Source: Candidatus Eiseniibacteriota bacterium (GTDB lineage: Bacteria; Arandabacterota; Arandabacteria; Arandabacterales; Arandabacteraceae). From it: a stretch of 8,194 nucleotides of DNA. Each line of letters starts with the position of its first letter. Position 1 is the first letter of the stretch. Where the stretch lies: assembly GCA_030592245.1 (NCBI GenBank), contig JAUVJV010000075.1:1-8194 (forward strand), given 5' to 3'. Positions 1-6,825 of the stretch are shown here, in pieces. A model generated the notes under the pieces. It was given only the letters and a program-made list of their open reading frames with translations, had not been told where the DNA came from and searched no databases. A program made the translations under genes and the position numbers.

Positions 1-744
1 AGGAAAATCCATAGCCGGTCCATTCTCACCAGGACCAATATCAAGGGCATAGATTATTGCCTTAATCCGTATGTGGGGTGCCGGCACGCCTGCCGTTACT
101 GTTATGCCACCTTCATGAAGAAATTCTCAGGACACGATGATGCCTGGGGCGCCTTCGTGGATGTCAAGGCCAACGCTGCGGATCTCCTCAAGCGTGACTT
201 GAGACGGGGCCGGAGCGGACACGTGATCATAAGCTCGGTCACCGACCCTTATCAGCCCGCCGAGGCCACCTATAAGATCACTAGGGCCTGCATGGAGCTC
301 CTCGTCCAGAGTGATCTCAAGGTCAGTGTGCTGACCAAGTCCGGCCTGATCTCTCGGGACATCGATCTCTTTAAGAGGGCCCGGGACCTGGACGTAGGAC
401 TTACCATCACGACCGACCGCGAGCCGATGAGAGAGCTGTTCGAGCCCGGCGCGTCGCCGTTATCGGCCAGGATCGAGGCCCTCAAGGCCCTCCATGATGC
501 GGGCTTAAGAACCTATGTCTTCATCGGGCCAATCCTGCCCATGGATCCCATGAATCTCGCCGAGATGGTCGCACCCCACGCCGGCAGGGTGCTGATCGAC
601 AGGATGAACTACCCCTGGAAGGTGCGGAGGATCTACGAGGCCCGGGGGCTCTCATATGCCCTGGGCGATGACTACCTCGAGGAGACCGAGGCCCGCCTCA
701 GTGGCCGCCTCCGGCGCCTGGGCATTGACACCGAGATCATTTAG
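1..744 (+). CDS. SPL-family radical SAM protein (5' end outside window)
   Basis: Open reading frame 1 is already open at the left edge and ends at TAG 742-744, so the start lies outside and 247 residues are visible. Seen: the upstream part reads SILTRTN...LNPYVG, followed by the iron-sulfur motif C27-x3-C31-x2-C34 (GCRHACRYCYA). Then come SSVTDPYQPAE and an LTKSG segment, then TITTD and a later FIGPILP strand. This order is typical of the spore-photolyase-like radical SAM group (COG1533), whose members cleave S-adenosylmethionine with a 4Fe-4S cluster. Most members other than true spore photolyase have no proven substrate, so no reaction is assigned. A GTG at 73-75 could be mistaken for the start, but it would delete the conserved stretch before the cysteines; only a few to about twenty residues should be missing. 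It is convergent with the minus-strand cluster and has no evident functional link to it. Confidence 0.9.
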   Translation, partial: RKIHSRSILTRTNIKGIDYCLNPYVGCRHACRYCYATFMKKFSGHDDAWGAFVDVKANAADLLKRDLRRGRSGHVIISSVTDPYQPAEATYKITRACMELLVQSDLKVSVLTKSGLISRDIDLFKRARDLDVGLTITTDREPMRELFEPGASPLSARIEALKALHDAGLRTYVFIGPILPMDPMNLAEMVAPHAGRVLIDRMNYPWKVRRIYEARGLSYALGDDYLEETEARLSGRLRRLGIDTEII

Positions 745-802
745 GCCGGCCCCGTGTATGGGGATGGGACATAGCATCCATTGGGTCCTTCAGATTAAGA
801 GA

Positions 803-824
803 GGGGCGGGCCAAAGCCCGCCCC
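803..824. terminator. GC-rich hairpin between convergent genes
   Basis: GGGGCGGGC (803-811) pairs perfectly with GCCCGCCCC (816-824) around a CAAA loop, giving a 9-bp stem. It lies 58 bases after the radical SAM stop and 35 bases beyond the stop of the minus-strand gene ending at 860. There is no T-run on the plus side. Read on the minus strand it is followed by TCTCTTAATCT, which is moderately T-rich. A shared bidirectional terminator is the simplest reading. Confidence 0.6.
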
Positions 825-859
825 CGGTGCGACCTTCATAGCCATGGCATTCCAGGAAG

Positions 860-2230
860 CTATTTAAGAAGCACCATACTCCTTATGGCACTCTTGCCAT
901 CCACAGAGAGCTTGTAGAAGTAGACACCGGAAGCCACGGACTTTCCTGCATTATCCGTTCCGTCCCAGGTCACCGAGCCGGTGGCCTCCGAAGCCGCATT
1001 CACCTCGAGCGCTCTCACCACCTGCCCGCGTATATTGTAAATCTCAAGACCGGCATGCCCTGCTCCGTTCGGCATGGCGAACGAGATCCGGGTTAGACCT
1101 ACGAAGGGGTTGGGCGAGTTCTGGTTGAGGACCAGGACGTCCTCCTTCACCTGCCGATCGTCGATCCCGGCCGTCGGCACATCGAACCACTCGATGATCC
1201 TCGCCATCAGGGTATTCTGATTGTCGGGATCCGGGCCGCTCGTGGGCACGGTCTCAAACGGATAGGCGAAGAAGGCGACCTTGTGGCTGCTCTCCTCTAT
1301 CTTGAGAGCTGTATCGCCGCCACCCTGGGCCGTAAAGACCTGATCAGCACCGGTTGTCGCGAAGGTATCCATGCCCGCCGGAGGAAAATCGGTGGATAGG
1401 AGAGTCAGGTTCATGCCGTCCGAGATGGGATCACCCGAAACACCTGTCATCACAGCCCCGCCGACATCATCGGCCCAGGAGTCTATGTGAAGATAATCGG
1501 TTGTTAATGTGGTGGCTCCGCCGCGACTGGTCAGGAAGTCCATGCTGGAGATGAAGAGGTTGCCTCCGTGATCCAGGTAAGTCATCATGTCCTGCTCGTC
1601 GCCACTACTTATATAGCTTGCGCTCCCGTCCGCCGTGGTCCAGAGCACCACCCAGTAGGAATTAAGCTGCACCGCACCCGGCCGGCCGAGCGAATCCGCA
1701 TCCCAGTGACGGGCCTTGTAGCCGGCGCTGTCGATCGCCGCCAGCATATAGGTTTCATAGTCCGCGCCATCATCGTCATCCACTAGCATGATCGAGGGTA
1801 TGCCGGCGAAAGCCGTGTAGGTTTCCTCGACACTGTTTGCGGAATTGCCCCTGCTCGTGGCGGTCAGGATCACCTCGCCCATGCCATTACTGCCTCCCAC
1901 GAAGATCTCCACCGCTATGTCTTCGGTCTCACCGGGATCCAGGACCACGATGGCGGGATCCGGAATACACTTGCCGCCGACGCAGATGTCCGCGAACCAT
2001 CCACCCCCCGGCATGTTCTTGGTGAGCACCAGGTCCACGGTGTCCGGCTCGGAGCCCGTGTTCTCGATGACCGACTCGAACGAGGTCGGATACCAGTACC
2101 ACACGTACATCGCGTACTCCTGCGAAGTCAGTTCGAAATCAAAGGAAGCACGTGACTGCGATCCAAGCCCGAAAAGCATGAGCGCAGCAACTGATAGAGC
2201 AAGAGACTTCACGATAGCCCGTCCTGCCAT
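860..2230 (-). CDS. Secreted protein with C-terminal FlgD-Ig / T9SS-like sorting domain
   Basis: 456 residues, start ATG 2230-2228 with AAGGAGG about nine bases upstream, stop TAG. A signal peptide covers roughly residues 1-28 (cleavage after S-R-A). Residues 29-140 look like a beta-sandwich. Residues about 147-355 begin IMLVDDDDGADYE and include YLDHGGNLFISS, resembling the ThuA/GATase-like fold often found in secreted proteins of these phyla; no catalytic triad is evident. Residues 371-456 are a FlgD-Ig type domain (NSPNPF, TWDGTDNAGK, VASGVYFYKL, ending MVLLK), which in FCB bacteria commonly acts as a C-terminal secretion/anchoring signal. The only two mature cysteines are C83 and C88 in C-V-G-G-K-C, a likely disulfide loop. 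It is last in the minus-strand cluster, 77 bases after the Omp28-like gene. Enzymatic function is unknown. Confidence 0.85.
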   Translation of the reverse strand: MAGRAIVKSLALSVAALMLFGLGSQSRASFDFELTSQEYAMYVWYWYPTSFESVIENTGSEPDTVDLVLTKNMPGGGWFADICVGGKCIPDPAIVVLDPGETEDIAVEIFVGGSNGMGEVILTATSRGNSANSVEETYTAFAGIPSIMLVDDDDGADYETYMLAAIDSAGYKARHWDADSLGRPGAVQLNSYWVVLWTTADGSASYISSGDEQDMMTYLDHGGNLFISSMDFLTSRGGATTLTTDYLHIDSWADDVGGAVMTGVSGDPISDGMNLTLLSTDFPPAGMDTFATTGADQVFTAQGGGDTALKIEESSHKVAFFAYPFETVPTSGPDPDNQNTLMARIIEWFDVPTAGIDDRQVKEDVLVLNQNSPNPFVGLTRISFAMPNGAGHAGLEIYNIRGQVVRALEVNAASEATGSVTWDGTDNAGKSVASGVYFYKLSVDGKSAIRSMVLLK

Positions 2231-2277
2231 AGGTCCTGTCCTCCTTCTGTATGCCCTGCATTATTCATAGGCTCAGG

Positions 2278-2301
2278 CGGCAAGCCACACCGCACCTGCC
2301 G
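2278..2301 (-). terminator. Weak intergenic hairpin
   Basis: On the minus strand CGGCAGG (2301-2295) can pair with CTTGCCG (2284-2278) over a 10-base loop, with one G-U pair, starting six bases past the TAG of the lipoprotein gene. No T-run follows. It may reduce rather than stop transcription into the sorting-domain gene, or protect the 3' end of the transcript. Short GC-rich stems like this can also arise by chance. Confidence 0.25.
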
Positions 2302-2307
2302 AATACT

Positions 2308-3369
2308 CTAGTGGCCAGTGGCTGCCCCCAGCCTGCCCGACTGCAAGATCTCCTTAGTATTACTATCCTGAACAAATGCTATGACGTCCATATTGTCGGG
2401 GATCCATCCCTCGCCTAGAGTGAACTGCCTCTCCACGCTGACCGAGTCGCCAACGCTCTCCACATTGATCTCCTCGGCCTGAAGTATGTCCCTTGTGACG
2501 AAGTCGTACACCGATGTCCAGGGTCCCCACTGCGCGACGTGGTCCTCGATCACCACCAGGTTAAGCACCAGGCTACCCTCCGGAAGGCGGTCCTCCACCC
2601 TGACAAGGGCCGTCACGTCACCGCCCTGGGAATCGATGCTGCCGCTGAGCCGTATCGAAAGCGGGGAGCCTACATCCTTCCGGGCGTTTACCTCTATCCG
2701 GTAGTTGACCTCGGCCTCCTCCGGCGTCCTCGCACCCTGAACGAAACGAGAGCCGTCAAAGACAACCGTAGGGAACCCGCCCACTATGACGGGGAAGCCG
2801 GGATCGCTTTCGTACCAATCTATGCGGGCGGCCGTCTCCTCGCTTGCCAGCACATCCCTGTCCGGCGTGCCGTGGTAGGCCACGATGCATATCGCCTCAG
2901 GGCCCGGGTCCTCCATCAAGGAGTTCAAGGCGGCCTCGGCCTCCGGGCAGTTGCGGCACCAGGTGGCCGTGAACATCTCGACCATGATTACGCGGGGCAC
3001 CAAGTTTCCGGCTTCCGAAGTAGTGAAGCTGCACACCGCCGGACTCGGATCCACACCCCCCTCCTCATCCACCGCGCGCACCTTGAAAGTATGCGCACCC
3101 CTGGCGACATCCTGGATCTCTATGGTATCCCTGTCTGTCGGCTCCCAGTCTCCGTCATCGTACGACCATTCGCATCCAGCGACATCACCGTCGATATCGC
3201 TCCCGGTCCAGACAAACCTGACATCATCACCCTCGAGCACCTCCTGTGCCGTCTGGCAATCCAGGAGTTGGGTATCCGGCGCCAGATTGGCCTCGACCGG
3301 ATCGTCGAACCAGTCGCACCCCGCCGTCAAGGCCAGGACGCATACAATGACTATGCTTGCAGTCTTCAT
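2308..3369 (-). CDS. Omp28-like lipoprotein with thioredoxin-fold domain (CRNC)
   Basis: 353 residues from ATG 3369, stop TAG 2310-2308. The ATG is preferred because it gives a standard lipoprotein signal (MKTASIVIVCVLALTAGC, acylated Cys predicted at 18). A GTG four codons upstream (3381) is also possible, with GGGAGG four bases before it. Residues about 30-118 form an Ig/FN3-like domain (TGSDIDGD, HTFKVRAVDEEGG). Residues about 124-215 are a thioredoxin-like fold with EMFTATWC138-R-N-C141 and the cis-proline strand GGFP200-TVVFDG. The remaining C-terminus is beta-rich and lacks a FlgD-Ig domain. The layout matches Omp28-related lipoproteins. A role as an envelope thiol oxidoreductase or chaperone is inferred. 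It aligns with the selenoprotein at 6721-5624 around the active site (FTATWCRNC against FTNSGUGGC). It follows the barrel gene after a 68-80-base gap. Confidence 0.85.
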   Translation of the reverse strand: MKTASIVIVCVLALTAGCDWFDDPVEANLAPDTQLLDCQTAQEVLEGDDVRFVWTGSDIDGDVAGCEWSYDDGDWEPTDRDTIEIQDVARGAHTFKVRAVDEEGGVDPSPAVCSFTTSEAGNLVPRVIMVEMFTATWCRNCPEAEAALNSLMEDPGPEAICIVAYHGTPDRDVLASEETAARIDWYESDPGFPVIVGGFPTVVFDGSRFVQGARTPEEAEVNYRIEVNARKDVGSPLSIRLSGSIDSQGGDVTALVRVEDRLPEGSLVLNLVVIEDHVAQWGPWTSVYDFVTRDILQAEEINVESVGDSVSVERQFTLGEGWIPDNMDVIAFVQDSNTKEILQSGRLGAATGH

Positions 3370-3449
3370 CGCACCCCTCACATTTCCTCCCTTTAGGATG
3401 CAGATCCGTCAGAGAAGTCCCATCATTCGGGTGTTCTGTTCCACCCATC

Positions 3450-4913
3450 TCAGAAATATGTTATGAAGCGCAGCCGGACACCCACGAACTCGGGTTCGGT
3501 GAAACAGATCCCGCCGCTGCACTTCTTGCCGCCCTTCTCGCTTCCCACGCCCAGCGCAACCTCGATGTCATCGGTGACCGACGCCCTCACCTCCCCGAAA
3601 AGCCAGAAATCCCGGTCCAGGTTCTTCTCGGTACTTACCTCGGTCGACGCCGATACTGTCACCGTGGGCTTAGGATAAACAGCCACGGATGCATAGTAAT
3701 CCTCGAAGGACTCCTCCGAGGGCTCTTCGGTCGACTGGGCTTCGAATTCGATCTCGAGCACCTCCAGAGGGCCTGCCTCGAACACGAAATCGATCACGCC
3801 GGTCATGTACTCGGTGAACTTCCCCGAAGTATATTCCCGCGACCATGATCCGGCGACCGCCGAGATTCCCCACAGCGGAACCGTATTGTCCCACTGCCCG
3901 AAGATCTCCCAGTGGGATAGATCACCGTCCCGGGTCCTCGCCTCCGACGCCCCACCCGTGACCTGAAGATCCATCCCGGACATGAGCGTCCCTTCCGCCA
4001 GGAAGCCCCGTTCGTCGCCCAGGTCTACCTGGTGGGTCACCCTGTTCATCAGGATCCAAATGTGATCCTTCACACATGTGGGTGGGTTGATCAGGGCGTG
4101 CTCGAACCGGTAGTAGTTCTTATACTCCGCCAGGAGCGTAGACCAGTCATTATCGAACGTGCCCGCCAGATAGAACCCGTGTCCCTCCAACTTGCCCTGC
4201 TTGAGTGCCGGGTAGTAGTCTCCGTCTCTGTAAGCGAACTCGCCCACAACAGAGACCGGGCCCAGCCAGGCTTCGGCCTCCGAACCGACAACATAATCAG
4301 CGAACTCCGAGAGGCTATCGGGAAGGGTAATCTCTTCGTCTATCTTTGTCACGCTCCTGTCAAGGCCGCTTAAGGCCACGGAGACCTGGGATCCCAGCCG
4401 GCCCCGGACCCTGCCGCCACGCACCCGGTGCCTGTTGGTCTTTATCTCATTCACTCTCTCGCTCGCCTCCCCGGCCAGCCCAGTGAAGCCCGCCTTCTCG
4501 GGTTCATACTCGGCGATGAAGCCATCGAGAGAAGTATCGTGCTCCAGGGCAGCGTCCTCGAAGCTCCTCAAGATGAGGCCGCGGCCGAAAGTGGAGAAAT
4601 AGTGACCGCCTCTCGCGGTAAAATCCCCCGACCTTCCCTCCACGTAGCGGTGCCAGATATCGAAAACGGGAGCGATACCCCGGGGATTGTAGCTGCTCTC
4701 GGCGAAGTCGTAGGCCCTGTAGGCGCCCCCGAAACTCAAGGGGCCTATGTCCACGTCGAAGTCTATGCGACCATCAATCACGATGGCGTGTTCCTCCGTA
4801 TGATAGCGCCCGTCTCCGCTTGCCGAGCCGCGGGCATCAATCTCCACAGCAGCGGCAGAGGCTACTAAGACGCCAAGGAACACCAGCAACAGGAGGCTAC
4901 GGAGGACCATCAT
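3450..4913 (-). CDS. Outer-membrane beta-barrel protein, DUF6029-like
   Basis: 487 residues, stop TGA 3452-3450. The start ATG 4913 overlaps the TGA of the upstream TlpA-like gene in an ATGATG arrangement, and only a weak Shine-Dalgarno is visible, so translational coupling is likely; the second ATG (4910) is an alternative. The signal peptide is about residues 1-22 (ending ASAAA). The rest alternates short amphipathic strands and charged turns and ends in aromatic ITYF, as expected for a BAM-inserted barrel. Motifs include HYFSTFGRGLILRSFED (105-120) and INPPTC (275-280), which recall DUF6029 proteins of Bacteroidetes; this family call is from memory of the motif, not a search. Three cysteines are present: C280, C465 and C470. 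The last two form C-S-G-G-I-C just before the final strand. Probably a surface or transport/anchor component; no substrate can be named. Confidence 0.8.
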   Translation of the reverse strand: MMVLRSLLLLVFLGVLVASAAAVEIDARGSASGDGRYHTEEHAIVIDGRIDFDVDIGPLSFGGAYRAYDFAESSYNPRGIAPVFDIWHRYVEGRSGDFTARGGHYFSTFGRGLILRSFEDAALEHDTSLDGFIAEYEPEKAGFTGLAGEASERVNEIKTNRHRVRGGRVRGRLGSQVSVALSGLDRSVTKIDEEITLPDSLSEFADYVVGSEAEAWLGPVSVVGEFAYRDGDYYPALKQGKLEGHGFYLAGTFDNDWSTLLAEYKNYYRFEHALINPPTCVKDHIWILMNRVTHQVDLGDERGFLAEGTLMSGMDLQVTGGASEARTRDGDLSHWEIFGQWDNTVPLWGISAVAGSWSREYTSGKFTEYMTGVIDFVFEAGPLEVLEIEFEAQSTEEPSEESFEDYYASVAVYPKPTVTVSASTEVSTEKNLDRDFWLFGEVRASVTDDIEVALGVGSEKGGKKCSGGICFTEPEFVGVRLRFITYF

Positions 4914-5452
4914 TCAATCACTTCACCGCCCTTGGTTTCCTTCTCAGGCAGAAGCAGTATCAGTGACTTCTCCATCTGTTCATGATTGGATGGGCGGTAT
5001 CCCACAGTCGCGCAGGCGATCTCGCCTCCGGGACTGATGAGCACCGCTCTGGGGATAGTGACGGCATTGTACTTCTTTGCCACCCGACCCTGCGTATCGA
5101 GCAGCACCTCGAAACTGTACTTCTTGGAGCGAATAAAGGGGCCAACCCGGGATCTCGACTTGGGGCTGTCGACAGACACCGCAACGACAGACAGGCCTCT
5201 GTCTTTGTACTTCTCGAAGAGCTCCTGGAGCCCCGGAAAACCCTTGATGCAGGGCTTGCACCAGGTCGCCCAGAAATCCACAATAACAGGTCCCCCGGCC
5301 AGGAGTTCGGAGAGGGTGATATCCTTCCCCTCCAGATTGGCCAGGGTGAAATCCGGAGCCTTAGACTCCTTCCCCGCAAGGCAGGCGCACGGGGACAGCA
5401 TGAATGCCAAGAGCACGCCAACCAGCAAGGTCATCGTCATCACCAGCCTCAT
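4910..5452 (-). CDS. TlpA/ResA-like thioredoxin-family disulfide oxidoreductase
   Basis: 180 residues from ATG 5452, stop TGA 4912-4910 overlapping the barrel start. Starts at GTG 5470 (GGAGG six bases upstream) and ATG 5461 are alternatives that only lengthen the N-terminus. The N-terminal segment to about residue 26 is a hydrophobic signal peptide; two cysteines there (22, 24) do not form a good lipobox. The body is a complete thioredoxin/AhpC-TSA fold: KAPDFTLANLEGKDITLSEL, VIVDFWATWC65-K-P-C68, VVAVSVDS, LLDTQGRVAKKY and cis-proline in VTIP134-R. The WCxPC site is typical of TlpA/ResA-type periplasmic reductases, which keep substrate thiols reduced. It heads the barrel, lipoprotein and sorting-domain genes as an apparent operon, so its partners are probably envelope proteins encoded there. 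The glutamate- and lysine-rich tail (EKETKGGEVIE) is unremarkable. Confidence 0.88.
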   Translation of the reverse strand: MRLVMTMTLLVGVLLAFMLSPCACLAGKESKAPDFTLANLEGKDITLSELLAGGPVIVDFWATWCKPCIKGFPGLQELFEKYKDRGLSVVAVSVDSPKSRSRVGPFIRSKKYSFEVLLDTQGRVAKKYNAVTIPRAVLISPGGEIACATVGYRPSNHEQMEKSLILLLPEKETKGGEVIE

Positions 5453-5584
5453 CCCTGTCATACCTCCCACTTCATCCCTCCTCTGGCCAGAGCTCCCAAA
5501 AGCTATCTAACAAAACAGGCCCAAACCGGCCATCGCTCTCGAGTCTGGTTGCCGTATCTTCGTTAGAATCAAGAAGATATAGAA

Positions 5585-5607
5585 GCGGGGGCAACCAGTG
5601 CCCCCGC
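5585..5607 (-). terminator. Terminator of the selenoprotein gene
   Basis: GCGGGGGC (5585-5592) and GCCCCCGC (5600-5607) form an 8-bp perfect stem with a 7-base loop, 16 bases past the TAG of the gene ending at 5624. Read on the minus strand the stem is followed by TTCTATATCTTCTT, which is U-rich. This supports intrinsic termination before the TlpA-like gene and suggests the selenoprotein gene is its own transcription unit. Confidence 0.65.
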
Positions 5608-5623
5608 AATACCAGCAAAAAGA

Positions 5624-6721
5624 CTAACGAAGCCGGATCATCTTGCCTGCCTGCGAGGCATTCTCAGTCTCCAAGATGTAATAGTAGACCCCGCTGGCCA
5701 CATCCTGACCGAACCTGTCTTTTCCGTCCCAGGCGACCGACTGTGGTCCAACTTCCGCCTGGCCGTTCACGAGCTCGGTAACCAGCCTGCCTGTGAGTGT
5801 ATAGACACCCAGGCTGACCTTTCCGGGCCGCTTCACATTAAACGAGATATTGGTGTTCCCGACAAACGGGTTGGGCGAGCTGCGCCCAAGAATGGCGTCT
5901 TCGGGCACCTCGACAATGTCCACACCCGACGAGGACGGGACAGGCACACCACTCCAGCCTTGCTGCATCTTCCTGGTCCCGTTCCGCTGGATGAAGATGT
6001 TCGAGACCACCCTGTCCGCCCTGTACTCACCGACGATCTCATATGCCACATCGAAATGCATCGTGTGGCCCGGGAGCATGGGGCCGAAGCTCCATCCCAC
6101 GCTGTCCGGGAGATCATCCTTTATCCACTCCCTGAAGGCATCATCATGCGCCCCGACGGGGTATGAGTACCTGTGCTTCCACTCTGTCACCGCCACACGC
6201 AGCGTGGTGTTGAAGTTCATGCTGTCTTCCACGACGACATCGAAGCTCACATAGACCGAGTCCGAGTCAGGTGTGATCCGATTGAAGAGAACATCGATCC
6301 GCACCGGACTCGTGATCGCAAGCAGACTGTCAAACGTAGATCTCACCCACGAGTAGTACGCATCATAGGTAACAAAATCAGATGGATCTTTAATGTACTT
6401 ACCGTCATACCTCATGCTCGGCGTGTAAAGACTTGTAAGCCAGGGCGCGACACCTGCATAGTCATAAACCCTGGTACTGCAGGCCTCGTGAGCCCAGGTG
6501 TAGAAAGGATCTGCACCATTCGGCCACCAGGTGTGATACGCAATCGGGACAACCTGCCCCGTGTACTCATCAAGGATTACCTCTAAGGTATCCTGGATGG
6601 CATTACAGCCCCCTCAGCCAGAGTTGGTGAAGTACTCCCACACCACTGTCCGCTGAGCGCTGAACACGGGGAGGGTGAGTGTCAGCAGCATCACGGCTGC
6701 CAGCAATACGACCAGGCGCAT
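5624..6721 (-). CDS. Predicted secreted selenoprotein: Omp28/thioredoxin-like (U-G-G-C) with C-terminal FlgD-Ig domain
   Basis: 365 codons from ATG 6721-6719 to TAG 5626-5624, with one in-frame TGA at codon 36 (6616-6614). AAGGAGG lies five bases before the ATG. Residues 1-22 are a signal peptide (MRLVVLLAAVMLLTLTL, cleaved near FSA). Residues 25-110 are a thioredoxin-like domain: VVWEYFTNSG-U36-G-G-C39-NAIQDTL, then IAYHTWWPNGADPFY and a putative cis-proline YTP101-SMRYDGKY. A beta-rich middle follows. The C-terminal FlgD-Ig/sorting-type domain (SSPNPF at 281-286, VASGVYYYIL, ending MIRLR) completes it. The TGA sits exactly where the first active-site Cys belongs; the neighbouring lipoprotein has FTATWCRNC at that spot. 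The part after the TGA stays open for 66 codons before the next ATG (6415), which has no Shine-Dalgarno. C81 is the only other Cys. Expected role: extracytoplasmic selenol/thiol redox protein. The alternative is a recent nonsense mutation (Cys codon to TGA). Confidence 0.82.
6569..6598 (-). promoter_or_regulatory. Candidate bacterial SECIS stem-loop
   Basis: The mRNA just downstream of the TGA can fold into one hairpin. The 5' arm is 6598-6587 (AUCCAGGAUACC), the loop UUAGA is 6586-6582, and the 3' arm is 6581-6569 (GGUAAUCCUUGAU). Eleven Watson-Crick pairs form, with one C/U mismatch and one bulged A; a U-A pair could tighten the loop to UAG. The base starts 15 nt and the loop 27 nt after the UGA, inside the range known for bacterial SECIS elements. 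Against it, the usual G within the first two loop bases is missing (the G is later) and the bulge is on the 3' arm. Confidence 0.55.
6614..6616 (-). other. In-frame TGA, predicted selenocysteine codon (Sec36)
   Basis: TGA on the minus strand at codon 36 of the gene starting at 6721, in context AACTCTGGC-TGA-GGGGGCTGT (N-S-G-U-G-G-C). The TGA replaces the nucleophilic Cys of a thioredoxin-like CxxC site. TGA terminates the barrel gene (3452-3450) and the TlpA-like gene (4912-4910), so it is a normal stop elsewhere in this window. Confidence 0.78.
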
Positions 6722-6726
6722 TAGGC

Positions 6727-6733
6727 CCTCCTT
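6727..6733 (-). promoter_or_regulatory. Shine-Dalgarno fixing the selenoprotein start
   Basis: AAGGAGG on the minus strand ends five bases before the ATG at 6721. This near-perfect site shows translation begins upstream of the TGA and not at the later ATG (6415), whose upstream bases (ACACGCCGAGC) contain no ribosome binding site. Confidence 0.75.
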
Positions 6734-6765
6734 TCAGTTAACGAGCGTCCCATACGTTACCAAAT

Positions 6766-6794
6766 ATCTTACCATTTCCAGCCCGCAATATCAA
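6766..6794 (-). promoter_or_regulatory. Sigma70-like promoter of the selenoprotein gene
   Basis: On the minus strand TTGATA (6794-6789) is followed after exactly 17 bases by TAAGAT (6771-6766). These match five of six and four of six consensus positions. The predicted start, near 6759, would leave a leader of about 38 bases before the ATG, which carries the Shine-Dalgarno site. No operator is recognised. Confidence 0.45.
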
Positions 6795-6825
6795 CTGTTT
6801 TCGGGGGCTGGGAGGCGTGAGACGG

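Noticed and set aside
2539..3396. Long plus-strand open frame (285 codons) opposite the lipoprotein gene
   Set aside because: It is antisense to a gene with a clear lipoprotein signal, CxxC and cis-proline; its translation has no recognisable domain or export signal. It is a by-product of GC-rich codon use.
3429..3446. Small inverted repeat GGGTG...CACCC between the barrel and lipoprotein genes
   Set aside because: Only five base pairs with an 8-base loop and no T-run; too weak to call a terminator, and the short gap suggests cotranscription.
4982..5566. Plus-strand open frames opposite the TlpA-like gene
   Set aside because: They lie antisense to a complete thioredoxin fold and have low-complexity translations without recognisable motifs.
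5624..6415. Short 263-residue protein starting at ATG 6415
   Set aside because: That ATG has no Shine-Dalgarno and begins in the middle of the thioredoxin fold, just after the cis-proline. The frame continues upstream with recognisable domain sequence, a signal peptide and a good ribosome binding site.
6614..6616. TGA recoded genome-wide as Trp or Gly
   Set aside because: TGA terminates the barrel (3452-3450) and the TlpA-like gene (4912-4910) in sensible places, Trp is encoded by TGG throughout, and only one in-frame TGA occurs, precisely at a catalytic Cys position.
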